Shown here piece by piece: positions 7,292 to 14,441 of a stretch of DNA of 21,677 nucleotides. The stretch is from an uncultured Collinsella sp. GTDB taxonomy: Bacteria > Actinomycetota > Coriobacteriia > Coriobacteriales > Coriobacteriaceae. Each line of letters opens with the position of its first letter. Positions within the stretch are counted from its first letter, which is position 1. Under the pieces are notes generated by a model. It did no database searches. It was not told the origin of the DNA and saw only the letters and a list, made by a program, of their open reading frames with translations. The stretch covers positions 1 to 21,677 of the forward strand of contig URVZ01000023.1 of assembly GCA_900551365.1 (NCBI GenBank), given 5' to 3'. The translations under genes and the position numbers were made by a program.

Positions 7292-7560
7292 ATTCTGGGA
7301 CACGCCTTCCGTCCCAGGCCTCTATCGGAAAATGCGTCCCACCCTGAGGCTCGATTCCGGGACACGGTTTCCGTTTGAAGCCCCGATGGGAAAGCGTGCC
7401 CCGTTCCGAGAGCTCATTCCGGGATGCAGTTTCCGCTAGAGATGCCACCGGGAAAGCGTATCCCGTTTTGGAGCCGAATTCCGGGACGCAGTTTCCGCTT
7501 GAGGCCCGATCCGGAAACGGCATCCCACTCTGGAGCCAAAATCTGGGACGCGCTTTCCGC
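7292..7560. repeat. 62-bp tandem repeat array A (palindromic half-sites)
   Basis: Forward half-sites of the form ATTCCGGGACGCAGTTTCCG begin at 7292, 7354, 7416, 7478 and 7540, an exact 62-bp period. Between them lie four inverted half-sites of the form CGGAAAGCGCGTCCCA. Orientation therefore alternates about every 31 bp, with variable 11-16 nt linkers. Because 62 is not a multiple of 3 and the unit reads in all frames, coding is unlikely. The array fills the gap between the small peptide and the 3' end of the DUF234-type ATPase gene. It is not a CRISPR: alternating orientation, short linkers, no cas genes. Confidence 0.9.
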
Positions 7561-7586
7561 TGGCATTCCACCGACAGCCAACACGA

Positions 7587-7606
7587 CAAAAGAAGGGGCC
7601 CCGTTC
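7587..7606 (-). terminator. Weak terminator candidate after the ATPase gene
   Basis: About 50 nt beyond the ATPase stop, the minus strand reads GAACGGGGCCCCTTC followed by TTTTGTCG. The palindrome GGGGCCCC must open a small loop to form a hairpin, so the stem is short. Position and T-tract fit a terminator; stability is doubtful. Confidence 0.3.
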
Positions 7607-7653
7607 CAGCCATTCGAGGACAGGCTTTACCCCCGAGTAGCGTTATCCCGCCC

Positions 7654-9033
7654 TCACATCTCGGCAAACGAGATCAGCTTGACGTCTCCCCTACTCTCCG
7701 CGGCATCCCGACATCCCTGCGTAAAGCCGCTTTTTGAGAAAAGCGCATAGCTTTTATGCTGCCGCCTAAAGAGCTCGCTTCGGTACACGAGCTTTTCCAG
7801 AACATCCTCGCCCGCCGGCTCATTGCGCCATTTGCACTCCGCAAACAGCGCAGCGCCCTCGCCATCGTCAACAATCAAGTCGATTTCTTCCTGCGTATGC
7901 GTGCGATTGTCCGTCCCCCACCAGCGCCCGACGCTCGCCGGAGCCACATCGAGCTGGCCCGCGCGCGCGAGTTCGTACGCGTATTGTCTGCATATAAGCT
8001 CAAAGACCGTACCCATGTAATCCGATACGTGCGGCTCAATGCGCTTATACGCCATCTCGGCCATATCGTTTTGAATCAGCCCAATGTTCTGCGGCACAAA
8101 CTTGTACCAGAACCTAAACATCTGGTCGCTCAGCAGATACACGGCTCGCTTATTGCTCGTCTCGTTTAGGGGCAGCTCGCGCTCGACAATCCCAAGCGAC
8201 GCCAGCTTATCCACATAGCTCTTAACGTTGCTCGCAGGGATTCCCGTAGAGCTCGCGATCTCCGAGATTCTCGAGCGCCCCTGAGCAATTGCTTGCACGA
8301 TCGCATCATATTGCTCGGGATTGCGGCACTCTTGCAACAGCAGGTTACTCGGCTCCTCAAAGAGATAGCCCGTAGGAGTAAGAAAAAGACGTTTGATGTT
8401 GTCCTTGAGCGATACGGCAGGATCGACTTTCTCGATATATGCAGGAATGCCGCCTGTCATGCCATAGCAAACTGCAGCGTCTTCGCGACTCATGCTCTGC
8501 CACAGGCCGAGGGTCGTCGTAAAATCGAGCGGCATGATCTTAAACTGGGCCGTACGCCTACCGTATAGTGGGCTCTCGTAGCCCAATACCTGTTCCTCCA
8601 TAAACGAAAGAGACGAGCCGCACAGGATAAGCATGAGCCTGGTCTCTTTGTACAGGTGATCAATCTTGTCTTGCAGCAACGAGCTGATTTCGGGATTCGA
8701 TTGGGCGAGATAGGGATACTCGTCAATCACGACAACTAAACGTTCCGTGCGAGCCATGGTGGCCAATGCATCAAACGCCTCGTCAAAACTACGAAACGAC
8801 ACGCCAGCAACACCAACGGAGCCCGCAAGTATCGCCTGGCTAAAGCCATGCAGGTTTGCCTCTGCATTGGTACGACGAGCTTGAAAGTAAATAGCCTTCT
8901 TGCCTTGGATAAACTCTGTGATAAGACGCGTTTTACCCACGCGACGGCGGCCGTAGATTACGGGCATCTCAAAGGAGCCCGTGCCATACAGTCGATTGAG
9001 CTCGGACATTTCCGCCGTTCTTCCGATAAACAT
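7654..9033 (-). CDS. Archaeal-type AAA ATPase with C-terminal DUF234-like domain
   Basis: A 459-residue protein. The N-terminal ATPase_2-type P-loop domain has Walker A GRRRVGKT at 28-35, Walker B VVVIDEYPYL (D104, E105) and a sensor-like LILCGSS. A winged helix follows (ISEIASSTGIPASNVKSYVDKL). The C-terminal DUF234-like region has EID (383-385) and ECK (399-401), the arrangement of a PD-(D/E)XK nuclease-like core. The start follows AAGGAAGGATGG and the conserved MFIGR opening. Members are common in accessory regions of gut bacteria and archaea; their role is poorly defined, with defence or DNA-linked functions suggested. It is a single gene, with a 52-bp perfect inverted repeat directly upstream, probably its operator, and 62-bp arrays on both sides. 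Confidence 0.87.
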   Translation of the reverse strand: MFIGRTAEMSELNRLYGTGSFEMPVIYGRRRVGKTRLITEFIQGKKAIYFQARRTNAEANLHGFSQAILAGSVGVAGVSFRSFDEAFDALATMARTERLVVVIDEYPYLAQSNPEISSLLQDKIDHLYKETRLMLILCGSSLSFMEEQVLGYESPLYGRRTAQFKIMPLDFTTTLGLWQSMSREDAAVCYGMTGGIPAYIEKVDPAVSLKDNIKRLFLTPTGYLFEEPSNLLLQECRNPEQYDAIVQAIAQGRSRISEIASSTGIPASNVKSYVDKLASLGIVERELPLNETSNKRAVYLLSDQMFRFWYKFVPQNIGLIQNDMAEMAYKRIEPHVSDYMGTVFELICRQYAYELARAGQLDVAPASVGRWWGTDNRTHTQEEIDLIVDDGEGAALFAECKWRNEPAGEDVLEKLVYRSELFRRQHKSYALFSKSGFTQGCRDAAESRGDVKLISFAEM

Positions 9034-9050
9034 AGGGCCATCCTTCCTTC

Positions 9051-9102
9051 ACGTTATAGCTAGCTATATTATACCGTCCTATAATATAGCTAGCTATAAC
9101 GT
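9051..9102. promoter_or_regulatory. Perfect 23-bp inverted repeat operator upstream of the ATPase gene
   Basis: The arms 9051-9073 and 9080-9102 are exact reverse complements around the 6-nt loop CCGTCC. Each arm contains the self-complementary 14-mer TATAGCTAGCTATA (9055-9068 and 9085-9098), with centres 30 bp apart (about three turns), so this is a pair of identical dyads. A candidate leftward promoter overlaps it: TTGTCG (minus, 9112-9107), 18 bp, TATATT (9088-9083). The inner edge is only 3 nt from the ribosome-binding region. Autorepression by a dimer pair, or a 5'-UTR hairpin, is likely. Confidence 0.75.
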
Positions 9103-9158
9103 AATTCGACAAGCGACGCACGCAAAAGGGGCGGTATACCACCGCACGTGGACCGTTC

Positions 9159-9391
9159 CGGAAAATGTATCCCGTTCTGGAGCCAAAAACTGGGCCGTAG
9201 TTTCCGCCAAGCATGTCATCCGGAAAGTGCGTCCCGCTCTGAGCGCTCATTCTGGGATGCAGTTTCCATTTGAGGCCCATCGGGAAAGCGCGTCCCACTC
9301 TGGGGCCGAAATCTGGGACACAGTTTCCGGTTGAGGGCTGTTCCGGAAAGCGCGTCCCATTCCGAGTGGCAATTCCGGGACACAGCTTCCG
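9159..9391. repeat. 62-bp tandem repeat array B (palindromic half-sites)
   Basis: This belongs to the same family as the array at 7292. Forward half-sites begin at 9187, 9249, 9310 and 9372 (steps 62, 61, 62), with inverted half-sites before each, beginning at 9159. The array lies upstream of both the leftward ATPase gene and the rightward AbiEi-like gene. It is separated from the ATPase operator by about 55 bp and ends about 300 bp before the AbiEi-like start. Open frames running through it are artefacts of the repeat. Confidence 0.9.
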
Positions 9392-9687
9392 CAGATACAA
9401 TGCAACGATCCACAGCCCTTATCACATGCCTTCAAATATGCGATCCAGAAACACAAAACAGCAGATAGATTGCTCTTTTTCGGAAAAGTAAACGTCCCTA
9501 AACTTACCAAGGCTTCATATCTAGCTACCGTTCACGGGTGCCGATTACCGCCCGCCGATTCGGCTTCAAAAAATGGCGTCAAAACCAGGCCATCTACCTG
9601 CATGGTTAGATTTTGGTCAGCTTTTGGTCAGCTGAGCGGCAAGTTCCAGCTGATACGTTTTTGCTACCCAAAAGGAGGCGGTAGCTC
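9392..9687. other. Upstream region of the AbiEi-like gene
   Basis: No gene was recognised. The region is AT-richer than its surroundings. The one clear structure is a perfect tandem direct repeat of TTTTGGTCAGC at 9611-9621 and 9622-9632, a period of 11 bp (one helical turn), running into the palindrome TCAGCTGA (9628-9635). It lies 55 bp before the start codon and may be a regulator-binding site. No convincing -35/-10 pair was found. Confidence 0.4.
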
Positions 9688-10686
9688 ATGACCCATTGCA
9701 ATGACCAGCTCATCGACCAACTGCTCACTCAAGCCGAACAAGAGGGGCGCTGTCTGATTCCCCCGAGCACGGCGATCCGAAAAGCGCTCCTTCGGCGCAC
9801 CGGCGGCACGGTTGTCTCGCCCATGCCGGGGTTGTTTGCGCGAAAAACGCGCTGGGATGAACTCAACCGAGCGCAACGCCATTGCGAAATCCTCCGCGCC
9901 CTTGCGATCATCCACCCCGATTGGACGTTCTGCTCGTTTTCGGCAGCTTGCCTGCTGGGGCTCGAGGTCTCGTGGCGACACCTGAACGTCGTGCATGTTT
10001 GCAGCTCGACAAAGCCGTCGGCTCGTCCGGGCGCACATATTCAGCGACACCAGATTGAGCCGGCCGGAGCAATACGCAGAGCCGGCATATCGGTAACGCC
10101 GCCCATCCAAACGGCCACAGATTGCCTGCTGCAAACTGGTTTTGCCGACGGCATGCCCATTGCCGATTCGGCGATCTCAAAGCTCGGCCTTGCGCGGGAA
10201 CAGCTGATGGAGGCCGTTGAGCAACGAGCGACTGCCCGCAATGGTCGTGCGATTCGCACCGCCCTCACAACGCTTCGATATGCCGACGCCCGCGCCGAGA
10301 GCGGCGGGGAATCGGTCGCCCGAGCCGTCATGATCGAGACGGGCTTTGCGCCCGACTGGCTTCAATACGAGTTGACGGACCCCTTCGATTCGGCCAAGCC
10401 CATACGAACGGACTTTGCCTGGGAGCGCCAGGCGCGGGAACTCACGCTGGGCGAGCTCGACGGGCTCATCAAATATACCGACCAGACCATGCTGGCCGGA
10501 CGCACCACCGCCGAGGCGCTCGTTGCCGAACGACAGCGCGAGGCGCACCTATCGCTCTACGGCCACCCTCTGCTGCGCTTTACCATGAACGAGGTCCGCT
10601 CGACAGGAATGCTCGCCAAAAAGCTGCAGACGGCAGGCATCCGGCAGACCGCGCTGCCGACATGGCTCAACGAGGTGGACCTGTAG
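9688..10686 (+). CDS. AbiEi-like antitoxin-type protein with C-terminal PD-(D/E)XK-like domain
   Basis: A 332-residue cytosolic protein. The N-terminal part (about 1-160), with SPMPGLFARKTRWDELNRAQR, WTFCSFSAACLLGL and HLNVVHV, resembles actinobacterial AbiEi-type regulators of type IV toxin-antitoxin systems. The C-terminal part (about 200-305) resembles DUF559/Vsr-like endonuclease domains: E204/E208 in AESGGES, D242 in TDFAW, ELDGLIKY with E256 and K262, and HPLLRFTMNEV. AGGAGG 10 nt before the ATG supports the start. No AbiEii-type nucleotidyltransferase toxin is adjacent, which would be expected for a true TA pair. Arrays B and C flank the gene. Whether it is a regulator, a nuclease or both is unknown. 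Confidence 0.72.
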   Translation: MTHCNDQLIDQLLTQAEQEGRCLIPPSTAIRKALLRRTGGTVVSPMPGLFARKTRWDELNRAQRHCEILRALAIIHPDWTFCSFSAACLLGLEVSWRHLNVVHVCSSTKPSARPGAHIQRHQIEPAGAIRRAGISVTPPIQTATDCLLQTGFADGMPIADSAISKLGLAREQLMEAVEQRATARNGRAIRTALTTLRYADARAESGGESVARAVMIETGFAPDWLQYELTDPFDSAKPIRTDFAWERQARELTLGELDGLIKYTDQTMLAGRTTAEALVAERQREAHLSLYGHPLLRFTMNEVRSTGMLAKKLQTAGIRQTALPTWLNEVDL

Positions 10687-10724
10687 GAGCTGCTAGGCCA
10701 AGCATCGCCGAATCGCATTCCCCC

Positions 10725-11052
10725 TATCTGGGCCGCGTTTTCCCAACGGCCACGCCAACGGAAAGCGCGTCCCAGCCTGGACGCTCAAAACGGGATGCAC
10801 TTTCCGGATGGCGGGCCTGGCGGAAAGCGTGTCCCGGAATCCCGTCTCAGAGCTGGACAGGCTTTCCGGTTGAGTCCTTCAACGGAAACCGCATCCCGGA
10901 ATAAACACTCAAACTGGGATGCGCTTTCCAAGTGAGCGGTTAACGGAAAGCGCATCCCACTCTGAGGCATGATTCCGGGACGCTGTTTCCGCCAGAGGCT
11001 CTACCGGAAAGCGCATCCCATTCTGAACGCCAATTCTGGGATGCAGTTTCCG
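10725..11052. repeat. 62-bp tandem repeat array C (palindromic half-sites)
   Basis: The longest array of the family: six forward half-sites beginning near 10725, 10788, 10850, 10912, 10973 and 11034, with TTTCC landmarks spaced 62, 62, 62, 61 and 61 bp, and five inverted half-sites between them. The first and third forward copies are the most diverged (the third lacks one G). It fills the gap between the convergent 3' ends of the AbiEi-like gene and the xdhD-type gene, immediately beyond the operon terminator. Confidence 0.9.
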
Positions 11053-11060
11053 CTCCAAAC

Positions 11061-11097
11061 AAAAGGCCCCGGCTCGCGATGGAGCTGGGGCCAAAGG
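11061..11097 (-). terminator. Rho-independent terminator of the purine operon
   Basis: An 11-bp stem (11065-11075 with 11082-11092, one G-T pair, 6-nt loop) is followed on the minus strand by TTTTGTTTGG. It sits about 65 nt after the stop codon of the last operon gene. GC-rich stem plus T-tract is the standard intrinsic terminator architecture. Confidence 0.82.
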
Positions 11098-11160
11098 CGC
11101 AGCGTATGTAGTTGATGCTAAGCGCAGACGGCAGCCAGCAATGACCACCCGCGCCCTACC

Positions 11161-13938
11161 CTACCCGCGGTGACGGGCGCGGCTGTACGGCGTATCCACC
11201 ATGGGCAGATCCGGACGCAGCTTGCCGTCGAATGCGCGATAGGCGTTCTGCACGGCGGGCGCCGTGGGGATCGTTGCGATCTCGCCGATGCCCTTGCCGC
11301 CGTATGCCACGGGCAGCAGCTCGTCCTTCTCCACGTAAATGGCGTGGATATCCGGAATCTCGGGCGCACGGAATAACCCGAGCGTACCGTACCTTGCCTG
11401 GGGCACGCAGTCCTTGAGCGGCCAGTCCTCGGTAAGCGCATAGCCCATACCCATGAGCACGCCGCCTTCGATCTGACCCTGGATGGAGATGGGATTGACC
11501 ACCTTGCCGGAATCGTGCGCGGCATAGACCTCGCTCACGCGGCCGTCATCATCAAGAATGACCACATGCGTGGCAAAGCCGTAGCAGATGTGGCTCTTAG
11601 GGTTGGGCACGTCGGCACCCAGTTTGTCGGTCGGCTCCAGATATACGTAGCCAAACTCGCATCCCTCGAGTGCCTTGATAGCTGCCGCAGGATCCTGAGG
11701 ATGCATACCCTGGCCGGCGACGAGCTCCTGCGTGCGAAGCTGATAGGCGCGGCCGTCGTCGTACTCGATCTTGACGCCGTCGCCATGTGCGCTCACGGGA
11801 GCATCGGGCGCGGGCTTGCCGGCCTCGACGCCAACCATAGCATCGCGCAGTAGGAAGGCGGCGCCGCGCACGGCCTCGCCGGTCACGACCGTCTGACGCG
11901 AGCCAGACGTAGTGCCGGAGTCGGGAGCGTTCTCGGTGGAGCACTCGCCGTTGGCAATGCAGCTCAGCGGCAGACCGCAGGCCTCGGCAACGTCCTGCAA
12001 AAAGACGGTGTTGCAGCCCTGGCCGATGTCGGACGTGGCGGCATAGACCACGGCCACGCCGTTCTCGACGCGAATCTTGCAGCGGCCGGCATCGGGCAGG
12101 CCCACGCCCACACCGGCGTTCTTCATGGCGCAGGCGATACCGGCGTGTCCGGGATGCGCGTAGTAGGCATCCTTGACCTCGAGCAGTGTCTCCTTAAGCG
12201 CCGTGGAGCAGTCGGCAATCTGGCCGTTGGGCAAAACCTCGCCCGGCTCGATGGCGTTTCTGTAACGAATCTCCCACGGATCCAGGCCGACCTTCTCTGC
12301 CAGTAGGTCGATCAGGCTCTCGAGCGCAAACTCGGACTGGCAAACGCCAAAGCCACGGTACGCGCCGGCGGGCGGGTTGTTGGTGTAGTAGCCAAAACCG
12401 CGAATGTCGGTGTTCTGGTACTTGTAGGGGCCGACGGCATGCGTACAGGCGCGCTCGAGCACCGGACCGCACAGCGATGCGTAGGCGCCGGTATCAAAGT
12501 TGATCTCGCAGTCCAGACCGGTAAAGTTGCCCTCGGCGTCGCAACCCAGCGTAAAGGTACCGTCCATGGCATGGCGCTTGGGATGGAACGCGAGCGACTC
12601 GGCGCGCGTGAGCTTGCACTTCACAGGGCGTTGGAACTTATACGCGGCGAGCGCGGCAAGGTGCTGGATGGACACGTCCTCCTTGCCGCCAAAGCCGCCA
12701 CCCACGAGCATGGTCTCGACGACCACGCGCTCGGGCTCGTTGTCCCAGCCAAACATGTGGGCACACTCTTTGCGCGTATCGTAGGCGCCCTGGTCGGTCG
12801 ACTGCACCTTGACGCCGTTCTTGTACGGGAAGGCGACGGCGCACTCGGGCTCCAAGAAGGCATGCTCGGTAAAGGGCGTGGTAAAGCGCTGCGTCACGGT
12901 GAACGCGCTTTCGGCCAGCGCCTTGGCGGCGTCGCCGCGCGTCACGTGGCGGCTCTGGCACACGTTGTCCTTGAGCTCCACCGTGTTGCCGAAGGCAAAG
13001 AAGCTGTCATGCAGGCGCGGGGCGTCGGCGGCCCTAGCCTCGACAATGTTGCGCACGGGCTCCAGAGGCTCGTAATCGATCTTGACGAGCTTCTTGGCCT
13101 TCTCGAGCGTCGCCTCGTCCTCGGCGACCACCAACACGATGGCGTCACCCACGCAGCGGGTGATATCGCCCTGGGCGATCATGACGTCCCAGTCCTGAAT
13201 AAGGTGGCCGACCTGGTTGACCGGCACGTCCTCGGCGCGCAGGATGCCCACCACACCGGGCAGGGCCTCGGCCTTGGAGGTGTCGATGGAGAGCACACGG
13301 GCGCGCGGATACTTGGAGCGCACGGCGCTGGCATAGGTCAGGCCCGGCTGGTCGAGCTCGTCGATGTCGTCGGGGTACTTGCCCTCGCCGAGCACCTTCT
13401 TGCGCACGTCGATACGGAAGGCGCGCTTGCCCACGCCGTAGTCATCGCCGCGCTCCAGGTCCTCGTCGATCTGCTTTTCGCCGCGGAGCACCGCGGCTGC
13501 CAGCGAAATGCCCTCGATAATCTTCTTGTAGCCGGTGCAACGGCAGACATTGCCGCGGATGGCGTACTTGATCTGCTCCTCGGTGGGCTCGGGGTCCTCG
13601 GCGATGAGTGCCGCACCCGCCATGACCATGCCGGGGATGCAAAAGCCGCACTGCACGGCGCCCACGGCGCCAAAGGCGTACACAAAGGCCTCGCGCACGT
13701 CCTCGGGCAGGCCCTCGACGGTTACGATGTTACGGCCGGCGGCAAGCGCGGTGGTCAGCACGCACGCCTTGACGGCCGCACCGTCCACGTGGATGGTGCA
13801 GGTACCGCACGCGCCCTCGGAGCAGCCGTCCTTGGCGGAGTGAATGTGCAGGTCGTCGCGCAGATAACGCAGCAACGGTTTGTTTTGGGTCGTCGTGCGC
13901 TCGACGCCGTTAACGGTAAAAGTGAATTCCTGTGCCAT
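11161..13938 (-). CDS. xdhD: XdhD-type (putatively selenium-dependent) molybdenum hydroxylase
   Basis: A 925-residue xanthine-dehydrogenase-family enzyme fusing an iron-sulfur part to the molybdopterin part. The plant-type 2Fe-2S cluster uses C39, C44, C47 and C59 (CSEGACGTC); the second uses C97, C100, C132 and C134 (CGFC, CRCTGY). The molybdenum domains have GGFGGKED, AYRGFGVCQSEFALE and the catalytic glutamate E886 in GGKGIGE. There is no FAD domain, so electrons must leave through a partner, probably the upstream polyferredoxin and YgfK. It resembles E. coli XdhD and annotated selenium-dependent xanthine dehydrogenases; whether the cofactor carries selenium cannot be read here. The substrate is probably xanthine/urate or another purine. 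The upstream stop overlaps this gene's AAGGGA RBS (12-nt gap), indicating translational coupling. Last gene of the operon. Confidence 0.92.
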   Translation of the reverse strand: MAQEFTFTVNGVERTTTQNKPLLRYLRDDLHIHSAKDGCSEGACGTCTIHVDGAAVKACVLTTALAAGRNIVTVEGLPEDVREAFVYAFGAVGAVQCGFCIPGMVMAGAALIAEDPEPTEEQIKYAIRGNVCRCTGYKKIIEGISLAAAVLRGEKQIDEDLERGDDYGVGKRAFRIDVRKKVLGEGKYPDDIDELDQPGLTYASAVRSKYPRARVLSIDTSKAEALPGVVGILRAEDVPVNQVGHLIQDWDVMIAQGDITRCVGDAIVLVVAEDEATLEKAKKLVKIDYEPLEPVRNIVEARAADAPRLHDSFFAFGNTVELKDNVCQSRHVTRGDAAKALAESAFTVTQRFTTPFTEHAFLEPECAVAFPYKNGVKVQSTDQGAYDTRKECAHMFGWDNEPERVVVETMLVGGGFGGKEDVSIQHLAALAAYKFQRPVKCKLTRAESLAFHPKRHAMDGTFTLGCDAEGNFTGLDCEINFDTGAYASLCGPVLERACTHAVGPYKYQNTDIRGFGYYTNNPPAGAYRGFGVCQSEFALESLIDLLAEKVGLDPWEIRYRNAIEPGEVLPNGQIADCSTALKETLLEVKDAYYAHPGHAGIACAMKNAGVGVGLPDAGRCKIRVENGVAVVYAATSDIGQGCNTVFLQDVAEACGLPLSCIANGECSTENAPDSGTTSGSRQTVVTGEAVRGAAFLLRDAMVGVEAGKPAPDAPVSAHGDGVKIEYDDGRAYQLRTQELVAGQGMHPQDPAAAIKALEGCEFGYVYLEPTDKLGADVPNPKSHICYGFATHVVILDDDGRVSEVYAAHDSGKVVNPISIQGQIEGGVLMGMGYALTEDWPLKDCVPQARYGTLGLFRAPEIPDIHAIYVEKDELLPVAYGGKGIGEIATIPTAPAVQNAYRAFDGKLRPDLPMVDTPYSRARHRG

Positions 13939-13950
13939 GGTGATTCCCTT

Positions 13951-14430
13951 CTACACGCCGGCGGCAATGCCGGTGCGGTCGTGGATGGCGCCATGCGGGC
14001 ACACAACCGCACACATGCCGCACGACAGGCAATCCGCGCCATCGATATGGGCGCAGTTGTCCTCGATGCGGATAGCGCCGGCGGGGCACTTTTTAGCGCA
14101 CATTCCGCAACCGATGCAGCTCGTGTCGCAGATCTTGCGGGCAATGGCGCCCTTATCCGTGTTGTTGCAGCGCACCAGGATGTTCTGGTAGCCGGGAACG
14201 AAGGCAATCACGCGCTGCGGGCACGCCATGCCGCACAGGCCGCAGCCCGTGCACTTGGAGCGGTCCACGCGGGCGACGCCGTCGACCAGTACGATGGCAC
14301 CGTGGGGGCAGGCCGTGACACAGGCACCACAGCCAATGCAGCCTTCGCTGCAGCGGGCGTCGCCGCCTGCGGAAGCACAGCCGCTTCCGCAGGCAACGTA
14401 GGCCACGTTATGTTGAATGGATTTGGCCAT
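13951..14430 (-). CDS. Four-[4Fe-4S] polyferredoxin, RnfB/YgfS-like
   Basis: A 159-residue cytosolic electron carrier. Four complete CxxCxxCxxxC motifs are visible at C31-C41, C60-C70, C105-C115 and C134-C144, enough for four [4Fe-4S] clusters. Extra cysteines C14, C18 and C27 precede them. The segment VRCNNTDKGAIARKICDTSCIGCGMC closely follows the C-terminal half of RnfB, but the N-terminal membrane anchor of RnfB is absent, so it is a soluble relative. It sits between ygfK and the FAD-less hydroxylase with gaps of 11 and 12 nt, and its AGGCGAG RBS abuts the ygfK stop codon, so coupled translation is likely. Its probable role is to shuttle electrons between the hydroxylase and YgfK (inference). 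Confidence 0.9.
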   Translation of the reverse strand: MAKSIQHNVAYVACGSGCASAGGDARCSEGCIGCGACVTACPHGAIVLVDGVARVDRSKCTGCGLCGMACPQRVIAFVPGYQNILVRCNNTDKGAIARKICDTSCIGCGMCAKKCPAGAIRIEDNCAHIDGADCLSCGMCAVVCPHGAIHDRTGIAAGV

Positions 14431-14441
14431 AAGAGACTCGC

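Noticed and set aside
7284..7750. Several 100-130 codon open frames through array A
   Set aside because: The 62-bp unit is read in all three frames, giving recurring peptide fragments; no RBS. They are by-products of the repeat.
8969..9510. Open frames through array B on both strands
   Set aside because: Same repeat-driven peptides (for example ESASRSGAE-like and GTRFP-like) as in arrays A and C; not genes.
7292..11052. CRISPR arrays
   Set aside because: Half-sites alternate in orientation, linkers are 11-16 nt with related sequences, and no cas genes are present.
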